A stretch of 64,000 bases of DNA from Sphagnum magellanicum (GCA_021904315.1 CM038919.1:23043666-23107665), one strand, 5' to 3'; positions 48,252 to 61,573 are shown, numbered from the stretch's first letter. The notes: generated from the letters alone by a model not told the origin. Made by a program: numbers and translations.

Positions 48252-49740
48252 ATTGGCACAAGATCTTACCTTGTTAAGATTATCTCCATAATGTGCACAA
48301 CGTAGCACATCACAACAAAAGAAACTCTCCCATTGCAATTGTAGAACACCGACAATTTTCAATGCAACTTCTGCTATAGTTTTCAAGTAGGTAAAGAAGC
48401 ATCCCAGAGAGGAAGAAAATATTTTGCTCAGTAGTGTACCTGAGGAGAATGCACCAGTAGATGCTGCAAGCTTTGAAAGAAAGGCAGATCGCAATGCCGA
48501 TGACCATATGTTTAAAATCGACTCTACGGTTCCTGCTTTCAGGCCTTGAAATGACACCATGGTACACCATCCGATAATGACAATTCCTTGTGTCTTCTCC
48601 ATGGTGCTTCCCAAGTTGTGTACACAATTCCAGTCTTGATGCAGCAGCTGGTTGTCACCATCTCTTCATCCACTTGCTACAGCACCTCACTTATAAGAAA
48701 AAATCAGCTAAGTAATAAGTTTCAACCTATACTGTTGATGACACACTACTGCTTCAATTCTCCTTTCAATTTCTCTCAAGACCATCAGCAGGCGAATCCA
48801 CCACTAATTCACAGAACATGTGCTAAAAGTTCTGCCTCTGCAACAGAAGGTGGATTAGTGGTCAAGGGGCTCACTAATGTATTTCAATCTAACTGGAGAT
48901 CCAACTAGACTTTAGATCTGATGGCAGTACTTAATACATAATTTCAAGTCCTACATTCTATTGTATTGGCCATGTGGAGATCCAATCGTTGGATTTGAAA
49001 CTAGAGACCACTATGTAGAGAGATCAACCACAAAATGGTCAATTCGGGATTAAAGGTTTGCTTTATCCCTGTGGTCAAGAGGAATTGGAGTAACAGGTTT
49101 TAAGACATAATAAGTCCACAGAAAAGCATTTGACCATTCAAGCTGGATAAGAAAAAAATAGAAGGCACTTACTAGCAACATCAAACACATAAAAGAGAGA
49201 CAAAGTTTCCACCAAACCAGCTTCCAAGATGCTCATGCAATTGATCCAACCCACAAGACCCATCATATGTCTTCTTGTTTAAACATTAACTTTGTTTCCA
49301 GTTTGGAGCAAACCTGAAAATAGGAACTTAATATCTATGAGATAGCAAAGAACTCAAAATAGGATGGCTATAGCACAAAAAACAAGGACTTCAGTATGAG
49401 AAGAATTGCCCCACCTAAGAAGCAAGGTCATAAACTCCCAAAGAAAACAAAGAGACCAGTTGCTCAATTAAGGTGCCTAAAGGGAATTGGACATTTATGG
49501 ATTCAATGTATACACCTACAGTTTTTTCATGCAGACATACATGATGTTAGCGACATAAAATGCAGCAAAATTTTTGTTTATGACCCAGCATGAATCTACA
49601 CAAAATTCAAAGGTTGGTGAAATATCCCAAATTGACAAAAAGAAAATGTCCACCTTCCAAAGCACACACACCCACTTACCCAAATTCACCGTCGGCTGGT
49701 CTACTGAAACATTGGTGGAAGCATGCTATGAAACTATGAC
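48252..49740. other. Unassigned DNA downstream of the Ca2+-ATPase pseudogene
   Basis: A minus-strand frame at 48614-48256 (ends before a GTAAGATC donor-like site) is open for about 115 codons with alternating hydrophobic stretches. A second frame is equally open, and I recognise neither. C-terminal ATPase exons would be expected here, but no KGA, TGDGVND or transmembrane-cluster motifs are seen. Confidence 0.3.
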
Positions 49741-49743
49741 CTA

Positions 49744-50728
<985 letters not shown>

Positions 50729-50759
50729 CTGAAATAGAAGCAAGCCACAAGATCACTGA

Positions 50760-52076
50760 CCCGCATTCTTCTGTAATGAAAGAACCACAGTAACAGCAAA
50801 ACTCAGCTGTGATACTGGCTAGCTCAACAAGACTGAAAAGAGAAAGAGAAGACACACTACTATAATTCATGGTTTTTTAAGAGGTTCAAATTGACTAATT
50901 TGTGATTGCTAACTTTGATCCAAACTACAAGAGACAAGTCAAGATGAGGACAAAAGTAGTAAGACAACAAACCCATCAAATACAGAGGGATGAAGTTTGC
51001 AGATTACTTTTACAACTTTAGATTCACTCACAAGTTTGAGAGAGATAATAAGGGTGTACAAGACCCTTTGGGACTGTAGTGTACAATTGATGATGCTTGA
51101 CAAAGAAGCATCATTGTATTTTCAAGCCTCTGATGCCCACATGTAGGCTTGACTATGGTACAAGAGAAAAAGCCGACATCAAGTTGATCCTATTGCTATT
51201 GTCAATTTACTGCAAAACCTGCAAAAATAGAGTTGAGGTCAGATGCAAAAAATATTGAAGAAAAGGATTTCTGAATGCTTGAAAAAAGCATGCAGAAGAA
51301 AAAAACACAAAGAAACATGATGCCATGATGGTGACACCTTTACAACTAAGATGTGCAGCACCATGTGGAATGTTGTTTCCATGAAGAACTCAGAAGCCAA
51401 GTTCTGGACATTCAATGACTGATAACAAGCAACTCCCTTACAGCAACAATTGGCAAGGCACAAGGGAGCTGGATTTGAAAACCACAGCCCAGTTTGAACT
51501 GCTGTCATGAGCTCTGAGGGCAATAGTTCTATTGCTAAGCAGCTTGGAGGAGGAAAAGAGGAGGAGGAGGTGGTGCCATGTCTCCTGATGTGGCCATGTC
51601 AAGATGCTATGTAGGGAAGAAAGATGAAGAAGTAGAAGCAGGATGTTGCAGTGTCTGTCCTCTCAAGCATCATGACCGAATGCTCCTCATACTTGGGGGG
51701 GGGTAGACCCTTGGAAGCTTTCAGCAAGAAGAGAAGAAGAAAGAATGGTAAGAAATATGTTCCTTCACACTTGGGGGGCATTTCTGCAAACTTGAAGAGC
51801 ATGAATTTCTTTGGGCATGCATTAGGGTTTAGTGCTTCTTAGCCCTTCGAGGCTTGGCAGGTAGAGACTGGAGACGCTCATAACACCAAGACCTATTTCC
51901 TCATTGTTCCTCAAATCGAAAAGGATTGGATCACTCACCAGGAAGACGCTGCTGCCGCTGCCGCTACTGATTGAGGATCGTCGTTGTCGGAATGAGTTTT
52001 TCTGGGTTTTCTTCCTCAGCTTGGTGGTGGGAGCTGCCAGTTACATAGTTCACAAATTCGTGGTCGTTTGTGTCGT
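50760..52076. other. Unassigned DNA upstream of the Ca2+-ATPase pseudogene
   Basis: The N-terminal ATPase exons (M1-M3 and the first half of the actuator) should lie here on the minus strand, but I could not recognise them. Near 51950 a GCT/GCC-rich codon run precedes a GTGAGTG donor-like site on the minus strand, suggesting some transcript, possibly linked to the secreted-protein ORF. Confidence 0.3.
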
Positions 52077-52427
52077 CTAGGGTGAAGAGAGATAGGTCTC
52101 ATCGATGTCGACTGAGACGGAGAGCCCGGAATTCGTCGATCCAGGCAACACTTGGCTGATCACAAAGGAGACGTACTTGCCATTGTTGAGCATCACGGAG
52201 CAAGCTTGGCTGCTGTGTGTGTAAGGAATAGAGATCGTCTCTCCCGTTTGTAGCTTCTTGGGTTGATGGTCTGTGCAACTCACGACTGCATCCTCGCCTG
52301 AGTAATCGAAGAAATCCACCTTGGGACCCTTGGGCGCTCTCTGCTGCTGCTGCTGCTGAGCCCGGGCTGCTGTCCATACGCGCAGCAACAAAACTGCAAA
52401 CAGTCCTCCTCCTGCTACTGTCCTCAT
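52077..52427 (-). CDS. Predicted small secreted or luminal protein
   Basis: 116 codons. Residues 1-23 form a convincing signal peptide (MRTVAGGG, then FAVLLLRVW, small residues at TAARA). A six-Gln run (CTG/CAG repeat) follows, then a domain with two Cys (VVSCTDH and QACSVML). This could be a beta-sandwich-like luminal domain. A TTTATTTAA element near 52510 lies about 80 bp upstream of the ATG. An intron may be hidden: GTACGT near 52180 and CTCTTCACCCTAG at the ORF end are good splice signals. A neighbouring frame beyond the stop stays open for about 44 codons (DDTNDHEFVNYV). Family unknown, so either a spliced gene or a frameshifted one. The overlapping 111-codon ORF lacks these features. 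Confidence 0.5.
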   Translation of the reverse strand: MRTVAGGGLFAVLLLRVWTAARAQQQQQQRAPKGPKVDFFDYSGEDAVVSCTDHQPKKLQTGETISIPYTHSSQACSVMLNNGKYVSFVISQVLPGSTNSGLSVSVDIDETYLSSP

Positions 52428-52439
52428 CGTTCAAATTTC

Positions 52440-53427
52440 TTATCCGAGGGTGGGTGGGTTTTTTTCTTTGCTATCCCGAATCCGCTGCAATCGGCTAGAA
52501 CTTAAATAAAAGTGTTGGAAGCGGGGTGAGATTCAGAAGGGTGGGTTTCAGAGAAAAAAGAAGTACTGAAGCCCTAAAGAAAAACAACAAATCTAAAGCA
52601 AGTCACTGCTGAAGAAGGAGGCTTTATGATCGCATATATCATCAAACAAGACCCACCACCCAAAGAAGAGAATATGATGATCCTCCTCTCACAACTGGAT
52701 TCACTAGAAGAAAAGAAAGATCTCTTCTAGCCCTTAACAAAACAGAAGGTATGATGATGAACATCACCATCATCATCTCCCTCATGCCGAAAACCCAATT
52801 GAGTACAAATACGAGAAGGAAAAAAAACAAAAACAAAAACACTACTACTACTAACTACTCCGAGAGTTCTAAGAAACCAAATAAGACATAGCAGGGAATA
52901 ATAATAAGCAAGCGATACAAAGTCTCATCAACAACAAACGAACAAACAAACAAATAAAAAGAAAAGAAGAGAGGGGCGGGGGGGTGTTGGGGGAGGGAAG
53001 GTCTCTAGATCAGAAGCACCCGGTCTCCAATTTCTTCAAGAAGTGGGTTGAAACTCGTTGAAGTCGACGCATGTTGAGACCATGAAGTTGTGGTCTTTGG
53101 TGGATCAAGATTGGTCTAAGTACCTTCTTATGTGCAGGAGAGAGATGAGAGAGAGAGCGACGAGAGAAGAGAGAGGAGAGAAGCGGAGGAAGAGCGGCGG
53201 CAGCAGCAGCAGCAGTAGCCTAGGCCGTAATTGGAGCGCCCTGGGCACCGCCTTAATCTACAACCAGCGGAGGAGGCGGCAGAGATGCAGGAGTTGCAGC
53301 AGCAGGAGAGTCCAGACAACACCGTCACCAGTTCTTGCCTTTCCCACCTCTTTTACTTATTTATTTTTTCTTTCTTTTCTTTTCTTTCTTCTTCCCACAT
53401 CCTTTGGGGGGGGGGGGTGGTAGAACA
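52440..53427. other. Low-complexity stretch between the secreted-protein ORF and the MITE
   Basis: Contains A-rich runs (52820-52850), GAGA-rich text (53140-53190), GCAGCAGC trinucleotides (53195-53220) and a TTTCTTTTC run. A 121-codon + ORF over these is compositionally biased and not supported. Purine/pyrimidine bias like this is common in plant 5'UTRs, but no gene is attached. Confidence 0.4.
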
Positions 53428-53429
53428 TA

Positions 53430-53563
53430 GTTTGGGTGATCACTAATGCAATGCAATTGCCACAATAGCCATGGCAGTTGCTCTCCCGGAACCAATAGCC
53501 AGGGCACCCTTCGGAGGCCCTGGCTATTGAGTTCAGCGTGTATTTAATAGTGGTCACCCAAAC
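53430..53563. mobile_element. MITE-like fold-back element with TA target duplication
   Basis: 134 bp. The left end GTTTGGGTGATCACTA and the complement of the right end TAGTGGTCACCCAAAC agree at 15 of 16 positions. TA flanks both sides (53428-53429 and 53564-53565). Inside is a second perfect inverted repeat, CAATAGCCAGGGC (53493-53505) with GCCCTGGCTATTG (53517-53529), extended by GAAC/GTTC after one bulge. No coding capacity. A TA duplication fits Tc1/mariner-mobilised MITEs. Confidence 0.85.
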
Positions 53564-53574
53564 TAAGTTTGCCG

Positions 53575-53670
53575 GCTGGTGATCATCAAGAAGAGGAATG
53601 AGCCAAATTTGGCTAAAGGTCATTCTGGAAAGGGAAGTAGAAATTTTGTAGAATCCTATTTTGTTCTGGC
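53575..53670. repeat. Dispersed GCCAAATTTGGCT repeat, copy 2
   Basis: CTGGTGATCATCAAG, then GAGCCAAATTTGGCT, then GGAAGTAGAAATTTTG. Parallels 54672-54780 in the same orientation. The stretch from here to 53860 is otherwise T-rich and without genes. Confidence 0.75.
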
Positions 53671-53859
53671 GCTCTCCTCCTTTTTTGGAACTCATTGTCT
53701 TCAAATATGGCGAATTCTCACTCTTTTTCCTCAAAAATATGGCGACTTTTGCACTCACATTTTTCCCAATTACTTTTTTTTTGCAAGGGTTTTTTCTTTC
53801 TTCATTCTTTCTTTCTTTTTATTTATTTATAAATAAATAATGTATTTTTATTTAATCAA

Positions 53860-54671
53860 ACTCTCTTGGAATGCCCACTACTGAAACATTGTCAGAAACT
53901 TGAAGAAAAACCACAATCTCCCGAGTACCAAGGTTCGGTGATCCTTTTTTCCACAAATTTTTTTGCACCAAATTATTTGCAACGTTACAAACAAAATTAT
54001 TTGGAAAGTTTTGGAAGAATGTGTTATTTTTAGTGTAAATTCAACTAAGTTTCCCTATTTTTAGGGGGAAACTTTTGCCATTTTTTTATATTGCAATTTT
54101 ATGATAAACAACTGCTCTCCACCCGTACCCCAAAATCCTGGGGACTGGATTTTTTTTTTAATTGTTTTTTTTTCTGGCGAATTTTCTCCAAATGCCATGC
54201 TTTTTTAGTTGCCAAATTTTCAAATGATCTTTTAAACTCAAGAAAAATCGAAGTTCCAATAGGTTAGTCACAAATATAGAAAAATGCTTAATTTTTTTAA
54301 CTTTCATATTTTATAGCCAAATCTGGCTAAATTGTCTTACTGATGGTATCCACTTTAGCAACATCAGAGAATTGAAGAAAAGGAAAAAAAAAAGAAAAAA
54401 AGACATTGCCTGTTCCCACTACCGTTCTCCCAATTTGGTAGTTGCAAAGCCTGCACCCGTCAATCAACTCACTAACAATAGCACCAACAATGGAATTTAT
54501 TATATATAATTAATAAATATTTATTAACTCCCTGAGAAAGAGATGTGGTTATTGTTTTAAATTTTCATCTTTTTGAAGGAAAAAAATTCATACAATGAAA
54601 GGTTTTATAGATATATATATATATATACAATTTTTTTAAATTTTAAAAAATCAATTTTGTGATGTATCCAC
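53860..54671. other. AT-rich DNA, no gene recognised
   Basis: Homopolymer-rich, with a TATATA run at about 54609-54627. No conserved coding signal. Confidence 0.5.
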
Positions 54672-54780
54672 ACTGGTGATCATATACAAGAGGAATTAGC
54701 CAAATTTGGCTACAGATCAGAGAGGAAAGTAGAAAAAAAATTTTAAGAATCCTGCTATATTTTGGTGACCTGCTGGAACC
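54672..54780. repeat. Dispersed GCCAAATTTGGCT repeat, copy 3
   Basis: CTGGTGATCATATAC, then TAGCCAAATTTGGCT, then AAGTAGAAAAA and AGAATCCTGCTATATTTTGG. Same order of words as 53575-53670. Confidence 0.75.
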
Positions 54781-55784
54781 GATTAGAGTTTCCCGTAAAG
54801 TCAGGAAAACACGGCACCAAAACCCTGAGTTTGGTCCAAAACCAGGTGAGATTAAAAAAAAACCTGTAAAAAAAGGTACATTAGCCTTTCAAGGGAGGGG
54901 GGGGAATCAGAAATGCACCATTTTTCGTGCCAAACTGAGTTTTCATCCGGTTTTGATCCCCTCTTTCCTTTTTCCTCCTCAGCGCCTCCACTGCTGTTAC
55001 ATATATTTTCCACTGCTCTTACATGTGCATTAAATGCCGAGTTTTAGCATTTCATACCCAGATTTAATAAAACTTCCTTTCTTTGCGCCCCTCACTCAAA
55101 GAGGGGATAGGAGGTGAAAAGAGGCACAAAGACAGGGTGAAGACAGGATGACTTTCAGGAAAACTCCATTGTCTACAATTTTGCTTTTTCCTTGATGACT
55201 TTTGCAATTTTTTTCCCCCCCACAAAAATGCTTTCTATGGGTTTCACTTCATTCTTTTGGGTGCCCAAGTGGTGAAGATTCACGCCTTGCCCCGCCCCCC
55301 AGAAAAAGGTCGTGCTCTATACAATGGTCAATCACATTTGGTTGAATTGCATGGGGGGAATGTTTGGTTTAATAGGTAGTAGGTAGTAATATAATAAGCT
55401 ACAAATGTCTTCAAAATAGGTTTCCTCCATTTTGGTCATGGCTTCTTTTTTCTTAGAATTTATTTTCAAAAAATAAAATTTTAAAATATTTTTTCTATAA
55501 ATTTTTTTTAATTCTAAAAATTACCCATGTTTGTACACATTGGTTCAAGCAAGTAGCCGGAATATAAAAAGGATTTTAACAAACTTAATACTTTGTCACA
55601 ACATTACGGAATACTGGATGAAAATCTGGCTGGATTATTATATGCATAATTGTCAACAGAGATTTGAAGAATAGTTCCATTCTCTTTTGGAATGGTGAAG
55701 TAGATTCGGACATTTTAAAAGCACTCATCATAAAGGAAAAATAAAGAACATATATTTAATTTTGACATATTTTTAAATGAAAAA
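54781..55784. other. AT-rich DNA, no gene recognised
   Basis: No conserved coding or RNA signal. Contains short C and G runs and long A/T tracts (55440-55520). Confidence 0.45.
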
Positions 55785-55993
55785 AAAAAGCCCTTTGTGT
55801 CCCAGAGTTACAAACAGATGTGATTTTGCTATTGGGATAATGCTCTGCAATGTAGATGGAAAGTGAGCCCCATCCACAGCCGAGATCAAGGACCTCTTGC
55901 CCATCTTGCAGTTGTGATCTCTCACTGTAAAGTGCCATCATTGCTTCCTCAGCTTCATCAAGGGAGCTGGAAGTGTTGGGAAAGTCCGATGAA
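55785..55993 (-). pseudogene. Cyclopropane-synthase/coclaurine N-methyltransferase-like exon
   Basis: After a TGGTTTTGCAG acceptor (exon from 55993) the minus strand reads SSLDEAEEAMMALYSERSQL, DGQEVLDLGCGWGSLSIYIA and EHYPNSKITSVCNSGTQRAF. This is the SAM-binding core (motif I, D-L-G-C-G-W-G) of the fold shared by cyclopropane-fatty-acid synthases and plant coclaurine N-methyltransferase-like enzymes, and the L-D-E-A-E/M-L-x-L-Y-x-E-R lead-in is characteristic. Similarity ends in a T run at about 55785, where no GT donor is visible, and the rest of the catalytic domain is absent. Upstream, DDMQSLHKLVDSV at about 56284-56246 might be a remnant of the N-terminal helix, but this is weak. The exon is real family sequence. 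I infer a truncated fragment. Confidence 0.8.
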
Positions 55994-56059
55994 CTGCAAA
56001 ACCAGCATGGCAGGAAGACATAATGAGAGACTTGCTGATGCAAGGAGAGTGGTGCCCAC

Positions 56060-57660
56060 CAACAATGTCAAACATTGGTTTGTTTCTGCATGTGAAAAGA
56101 GCCCCTAACTCTGGAAGCTGGGACTAGAAGTATTATGAAGCAAACATTGATAACAGTAAAACTTCAGAGTTTTGTTTTTCTTTAAATTGCATGGCCAAGT
56201 CTCACACATCACGGAGTTTAATTGTTTCGAGAACCAGCCAGACACTGTCCACCAACTTGTGAAGAGACTGCATGTCATCAGAGGTGGGAGAACCTTAAGA
56301 GAAATCCCCATACCAAAGTGATGAAAAGACAGGTTTCTTCAGCACAACAACTTCTCATGGTTTCGGCATTACAAATCAGCCCAGTCTAGAGTGCTTTTGA
56401 ACTCTATCTCATGCTTCATGTGTCCACAGTTTCTGATCGTAACAAAAAAAAGCATAGGAGGAGGTGCACCTATACTTGAGACGTTTGCCAAGCACAAGCT
56501 GATAAAACTCGGTTGGAACTTCATAGTGTCTACACTGGACTACTACTCAAGCCACAACTCGTAGCAGCAGTTCCTGCAACTGATTCCTAGCTCCAAACAC
56601 GACGACCATCCATCCATCCCACGACCGACTGCATTGCAGATCAGAGGTAAACAACTGTGCTATAGAAAAGTATACTCTGCTGCAAGAGGAAAAGCAAAAG
56701 GCAGCAGAAGAAGCTTTGTCAAAAGGACAAGACCTCAGCAGCCGTCGGAAGAGCCACAGAGACACGGAGCTGTTACTGCTGCAATCATGATCACAGAAAG
56801 CTGCCACTACTACGAGAGCACTGAACGACGAGACTTCACAGAAGACGTCACATTTCCCTCACTTTTTTCACAAAGTGCGAATGAACACAGAGCTTGTGGT
56901 TGCACCGGAAGAGGCCAAAAAAAAAGGAGCCGACAAGCAAGAGGAAACACAAACACAAAGCAAAAGAGAAAACAAACCAAGACACTGCGAATGATTTCAA
57001 CAGCCTACAACAATGTTGCAACGTGCAAGAACCTTTGAGCAACTATTGTGTTTGTTGTAAAGCGCTGAAACCACTCCCCAGAAGATTATGCGTACCAAAA
57101 TGTCAGACAAAGACCCAGCAAAGTGTCTGGAGCTTGCTGCTGCTGCACAGACGACGATGGCGCAGCTGCCTGCCTGACGAATATGCACGGCCTCGAGAGC
57201 GAGCGAGGAAGTGAATTTCTTTGCGAGAGAGAGAGAAGAGTGAAGAGAGGCGGCGTTGATCTCTTCTGCCCCCCGCTTCTCTTCTTCCCCGACCGGTCTG
57301 TCTTTTTTTCTCATCCAACTACATTTCATCCCAATTCAGATGAGAACTCAAAAACCTTTCGTTTCCCTTCGTGAAAGCGATTACATGGGATGAGATATGC
57401 AGACGAAGAGAATCGATAGATGCATATTCCCCGATCGATGCATTAGGGACGAAAAATCGACTACCCTTCCGCTCTCGGTCATCGACTATAGGTGTTCATC
57501 AGCCTCTAATCCGTTGGGCAAGAAGCCGTCGCCGGCAACGGTCAGGGACGTTCAGTGCGAAACGTGCCCGTTTCCGGACATTCAAGACGAATCTTATATA
57601 TAAAGTCACTTGGTGCGTGCGTCTGTCCGATACGACATTCTGCACCGGTAATCTGCGAGG
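56060..57660. other. Unassigned stretch upstream of the methyltransferase exon
   Basis: The remaining N-terminal exons and promoter of the methyltransferase gene would be expected here on the minus strand. A CT/GA-rich tract (57215-57310) resembles a plant 5'UTR. ORFs on both strands lack family features. Confidence 0.3.
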
Positions 57661-57678
57661 CCGATTCTGCAACCCCTC

Positions 57679-57783
57679 TGTGTGTCCGTTCGTCCGTTTG
57701 TCCGGACGTATTTTTCTCCCCGTGTCCGTCCGTCTGTCCGTCCGTCTGTCCGTTCGTCCGTCTGTCTGTCCGGACGTATTTTA
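57679..57783. repeat. CCGT/CTGT microsatellite with repeated GTCCGGACGTATTTT
   Basis: Alternating GTCCGTCC and GTCTGTCC words. GTCCGGACGTATTTT closes the first part (57700) and the second part (57768), so the whole block of about 68 bp has been duplicated. Overlapping ORFs read Val-Arg/Cys-Pro-Ser repeats and are artefacts. Confidence 0.9.
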
Positions 57784-58744
57784 TTATTAAAATCCAAAAT
57801 ACAAAACGATGACAATAAAAACAAGGGATGCAAAAAACAAAATAATGCGTTCGTAACCAATCTTTTCATTATGTAACGAACTCGTAAAAGGTGTTAAAAT
57901 TTAGATTCATCACACATTTATGTGAATATCTTTAAATAAAACTTGCACATGCAATGCAAGATTTTTTGGGTCATAAGAATTAAAATCATTTTTTTCATGA
58001 TTCGTAAATCATGATTTTAAGAATATTTTGTTAAATTGATTAATCATATCGTGCCATATGAACTCGATTACCTCATCCACACGTTATAAGGACTTTATGA
58101 AACTAGCACTTATAATTCGTAGTGAAGAAAATCCACCCATTTCTCCTAGCAAATGACATATCACAAAATCAAAGGAAATCAAATCAAGACTACGTCCAAA
58201 ACGAAAAGCCCAAGGTGCACAACCCCTATCATTATATATAAAGCGATCGCATCCTACGTTTGATGGATTCGTACGCACCTAGGTGCAAGGTCGGGCACCC
58301 GGAGTAACATCTCGTGGCAACAAGAAACAAAGATTTGTCCAATGGAATGGTCTTTGCACCTAAATGGGGCATAAAATTAAATGACATAAACTTATTCAGA
58401 CATTTATTTGGAAAAAATATATGGAATAATTTACCAACAAGGATGCAAGGGTGCCCTAAATTTTCAACGACATAATTAGAACGAGACCCATAAATCACAA
58501 CATTAACCTAATTTTTTACAATTTTAACATTATTATTCCATCAAATCTAATTAAAATTGGGATGAGCTGAGAGACAATTTTAAGATCTTCACAACCATAG
58601 ACACTTAAGAGGTGAAGTTCAAGGGAGGATTAGTTTAACTATTAACCTAATAATCTTAGCATACATAGTTGTTACTAATAAAAAAAGAAATCAAGGACAA
58701 AAATATAACTTACATGGAGTAATGTCGAGGGGATATAGGTTGCT
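57784..58744. other. AT-rich DNA, no gene recognised
   Basis: Contains a short inverted motif around AATCATGATT (about 57998-58020). No coding or RNA gene is supported. Confidence 0.45.
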
Positions 58745-59220
58745 GAGGCAGACATTTTAATTAATGTTGGCTTGACCATATTTTCATACCAAATCCATTT
58801 CAAACCAGATTTTTGTATGAAACAAGCATAGGTGCTTGAGTACTGGGGCCAATCGATCAACAAGAAGAAGGGAAGGACCCCAGGTTGAGTGGGAGAGGGT
58901 GGAGGTTAATGTTTTTTTTTCTTCTTCATTTGACATGTGCAAGGAGGAGGGGAAGCTGGTTAGTTTTTCTTGTAAACCTTTTTTTTCATTATTGATTGGC
59001 TAGGGAAGGGGGCGAAGGTTTGTTTTTAAAAAATATGTTGAAAGGGGATGAGAGGATTTTTTTTGAGGTTAGTTTAATTCATTTTATCTTAACTAAAAAT
59101 TAACCTAAACTTGCTCAATTAAATTCAACCCGATTAAGTTAATTTAAACTTAACTAAACTAACCTAAAATAAATTAAATTTCTTAAAACTAGTATAATTT
59201 TGAAAAATTAACAAAATTAA
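58745..59220 (+). repeat. Fragments of the 18.4-19.0 kb repeat
   Basis: 58745-58880 matches the start of the second duplicated block (ATTAATGTTGGCTTGAC, near 18890 and 46855). 58890-59050 is T/G-rich module tail. 59070-59215 matches 18450-18600. The order differs from the other copies, so this is a rearranged mosaic. Confidence 0.75.
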
Positions 59221-60457
59221 CGAAATTTGTCAGGGTATTATAATCTTGGGAATAAAGAGCTATAAGTCTTATTCTCCAACAATTGATCAACAGGTCAGGT
59301 GTCTAGAGAGACGAGAAATGTCATGGTTGGGCTCAGATGGGAAGGAGTTTTGCTTATCGAATGTGGAGTGAATCATTTGGGAAGATTGCTACATCCAAAA
59401 ACAGGGTTGTCATCACCAACAAATTCTGTCTGCAGGACGCCAGCTTCCTTGCCTGCATTTTCTTTTGTACCATGATCATTTCAGGCTTCTGGTCAGTTGC
59501 GACTTTCCATTGACCTTGAAATACTTTGTGTCCCTTGTCAACATTGGCTGCATACCCCACAAGCGTACTAGGACATGCTGAATTTTGATACATGTACAAG
59601 TTCCACTCATGGCTGACTAGATGCTACACAGAATTGCTTCCAAAGAAGTAGGTCCCACATAGGTGAAGGTATTGTTGCATCATTTGTGTCTTGCAAGCAT
59701 GTAAATGGAATCGGAAGGAAGTGGCTACTTGAAGGAATCTCCTTTCTAAAAACTGACCACACATGGGATCTTTGGCTTGGATCCTCTTGTGGTTGCAGTC
59801 CATGAATGGGGCTAGCTCTACATTTCCAATCCAATTTTGGCTTCATGAGATTTAGGGTTGTTTTTCTAGTGCTTGTCTTCAATTACCAATAGAACCCGGA
59901 GTTAGCGACCTGATGCCTTTTTCACTGTGGATGCCAGGTTTTGCTTGCAACATTGTTCTGTGATAACTTTTTATGGAGGTGGTCTTTACAATGTTGTTCT
60001 CTTTTGCTAACACAGATGAAGGCAGAGGAAAGGAAACCCGCTCGTCTTATTGGGAGTGTCGGTGGACTTTTCAGACAAACAATCTGGTTGGTGCATTCTG
60101 CTTGACCATCAATATATATCTTAGATTTGTCTCCATTTCTTGTTTCTTTTTTATGGCAGCCTAGTCAATAGCAAAGTCCATAAAACCCACATTTTGGTAG
60201 ATAGGAAATTATAAAATTGCAGCGAGTAAAAGATAAAATGACTTACAGGGAGGACATTATAATTAGATGCAAGCTGAACAAACATGGGTATACATTCCAA
60301 AAAAATTGTACCATTTTATTTAAATTTTAATTACTTGCAGATGGAAAATTGAAGTCATCGAGTGGACACTTGCAACAATAAGATGACATTTGACATTCTG
60401 TTAGTTCCAATCAACGGTAGTGTATATTTCATATGCATTAACCATAATTTTGCATTA
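59221..60457. other. Unassigned DNA before copy C
   Basis: Even composition between 59300 and 60170. Minus-strand frames at 59882-59607 and 59599-59354 are open back to back, but in different frames and without known motifs. An unidentified gene fragment is possible. Confidence 0.35.
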
Positions 60458-61573
60458 AGGGAATATTTGATTTTATTTTGGGAAACTGCCAGAGGACATA
60501 AAATTGCGTGCAAAAAAAGAAGTTGGAGCCACTAGTAGCCTGTCAGGATTTTTTTGTTCAAGTTTTTTTCACCAAAAATTCTGGCAATTTTTTCTTACAA
60601 AAGATTTGTTTTTAGAATTTACACCGGGAATAAAAAACTGAAATAATCGCCTTTGGAGATATATATATAAAGGAATTGCAGGGAAAAAAAATAGGGGCCC
60701 CGTCATAGTCCATCCAGGCGCTTCAAGTGTCCAACTTTTCACGAGTGTAACCAATGGGAAGCTGGCACACCCCATGGGGGGGGGGATGTCATGAAAAGAT
60801 TTATTAATTTCTTGTTCAAGGTGGGTTTAGGATTAGATTGTGATTGTTTATTTTTATTTTTCTCTCTCCATCCTCTCGGCCCCTTGAACAAGGTTTAATT
60901 TTGATATTGAAGTTTCTAACGTTTGGGCTATTTGACTAGAATGGGAGTGGAGGTATGCGAGGATCGTTTTTTTCTGGGTTTTGGAAGAGAGGTGGGACAA
61001 GAGGTGAACATTATTTTAGGAAAATGCACGGGCGGAGGTGTTGAAATAGTGAACTTTTTTTCCATGGATTGCGAGAGGTCAACGATACATATATATATTT
61101 CGGCGAGGGGGTTTTGTGTTGGAAAAACTTTTTTTTTTTTTTTTTTTGGGGGGGTTTTGTTTTGTACATCTTCAAAAGGAATTTTTTTTGTGTTTTTTTT
61201 TGGTTATCAGGAGACCACATGCTATTCCACTTTGGATTTTTTCCTTTCTTCTCGTCTTCCTTTTTTTTCTACTATTTTTTCCTCGACTTTTAAAAGGCAT
61301 TTTCTTCCCCCTTTCTTCGTCCTCCCCTCTTTCTCCGAAATCCTCATTTTTCGCCCTTTTCCATATTCTTCTTGTTACCGAATGTTTCTTATCGTTTTTT
61401 TTGTCGTATTTCTTGGTTTTACTTATTCATTTATTTTTATTTATTTGTCTAATTTTTATCATTTATTTTTCTTTTCCTATTTTTTTCAATTTGTCGTAGT
61501 ATATTTTCTTTATCCTTCGATCCTTTTCTTGGGTTTGCAAGATGCAGGGAAGGAATAGCAAGGAACAAGTACA
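60458..61573 (+). repeat. Third copy (C) of part of the large block
   Basis: Matches 37371-38825 of copy B, including the segment deleted in A (60895-61290) and lacking the 37577-37862 insertion. It begins AAGGGAATATTTGATTTT and breaks off at AAGGAACAAGTACA, where LINE sequence follows. The 211-codon ORF at 60923-61558 is a frame through T-rich repeat and is broken in copy B, so it is not called. Confidence 0.9.

Noticed and set aside
56190..56290. DDMQSLHKLVDSV as an N-terminal methyltransferase exon
   Set aside because: Similarity too weak; mentioned only as a possibility in the exon entry.
57371..57876. Overlapping ORFs on both strands at the CCGT repeat
   Set aside because: Microsatellite translation in several frames.
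60923..61558. 211-codon + strand ORF
   Set aside because: It runs through T-rich repeat, reads poly-Phe, and the same sequence is broken into shorter frames at 38249-38750.
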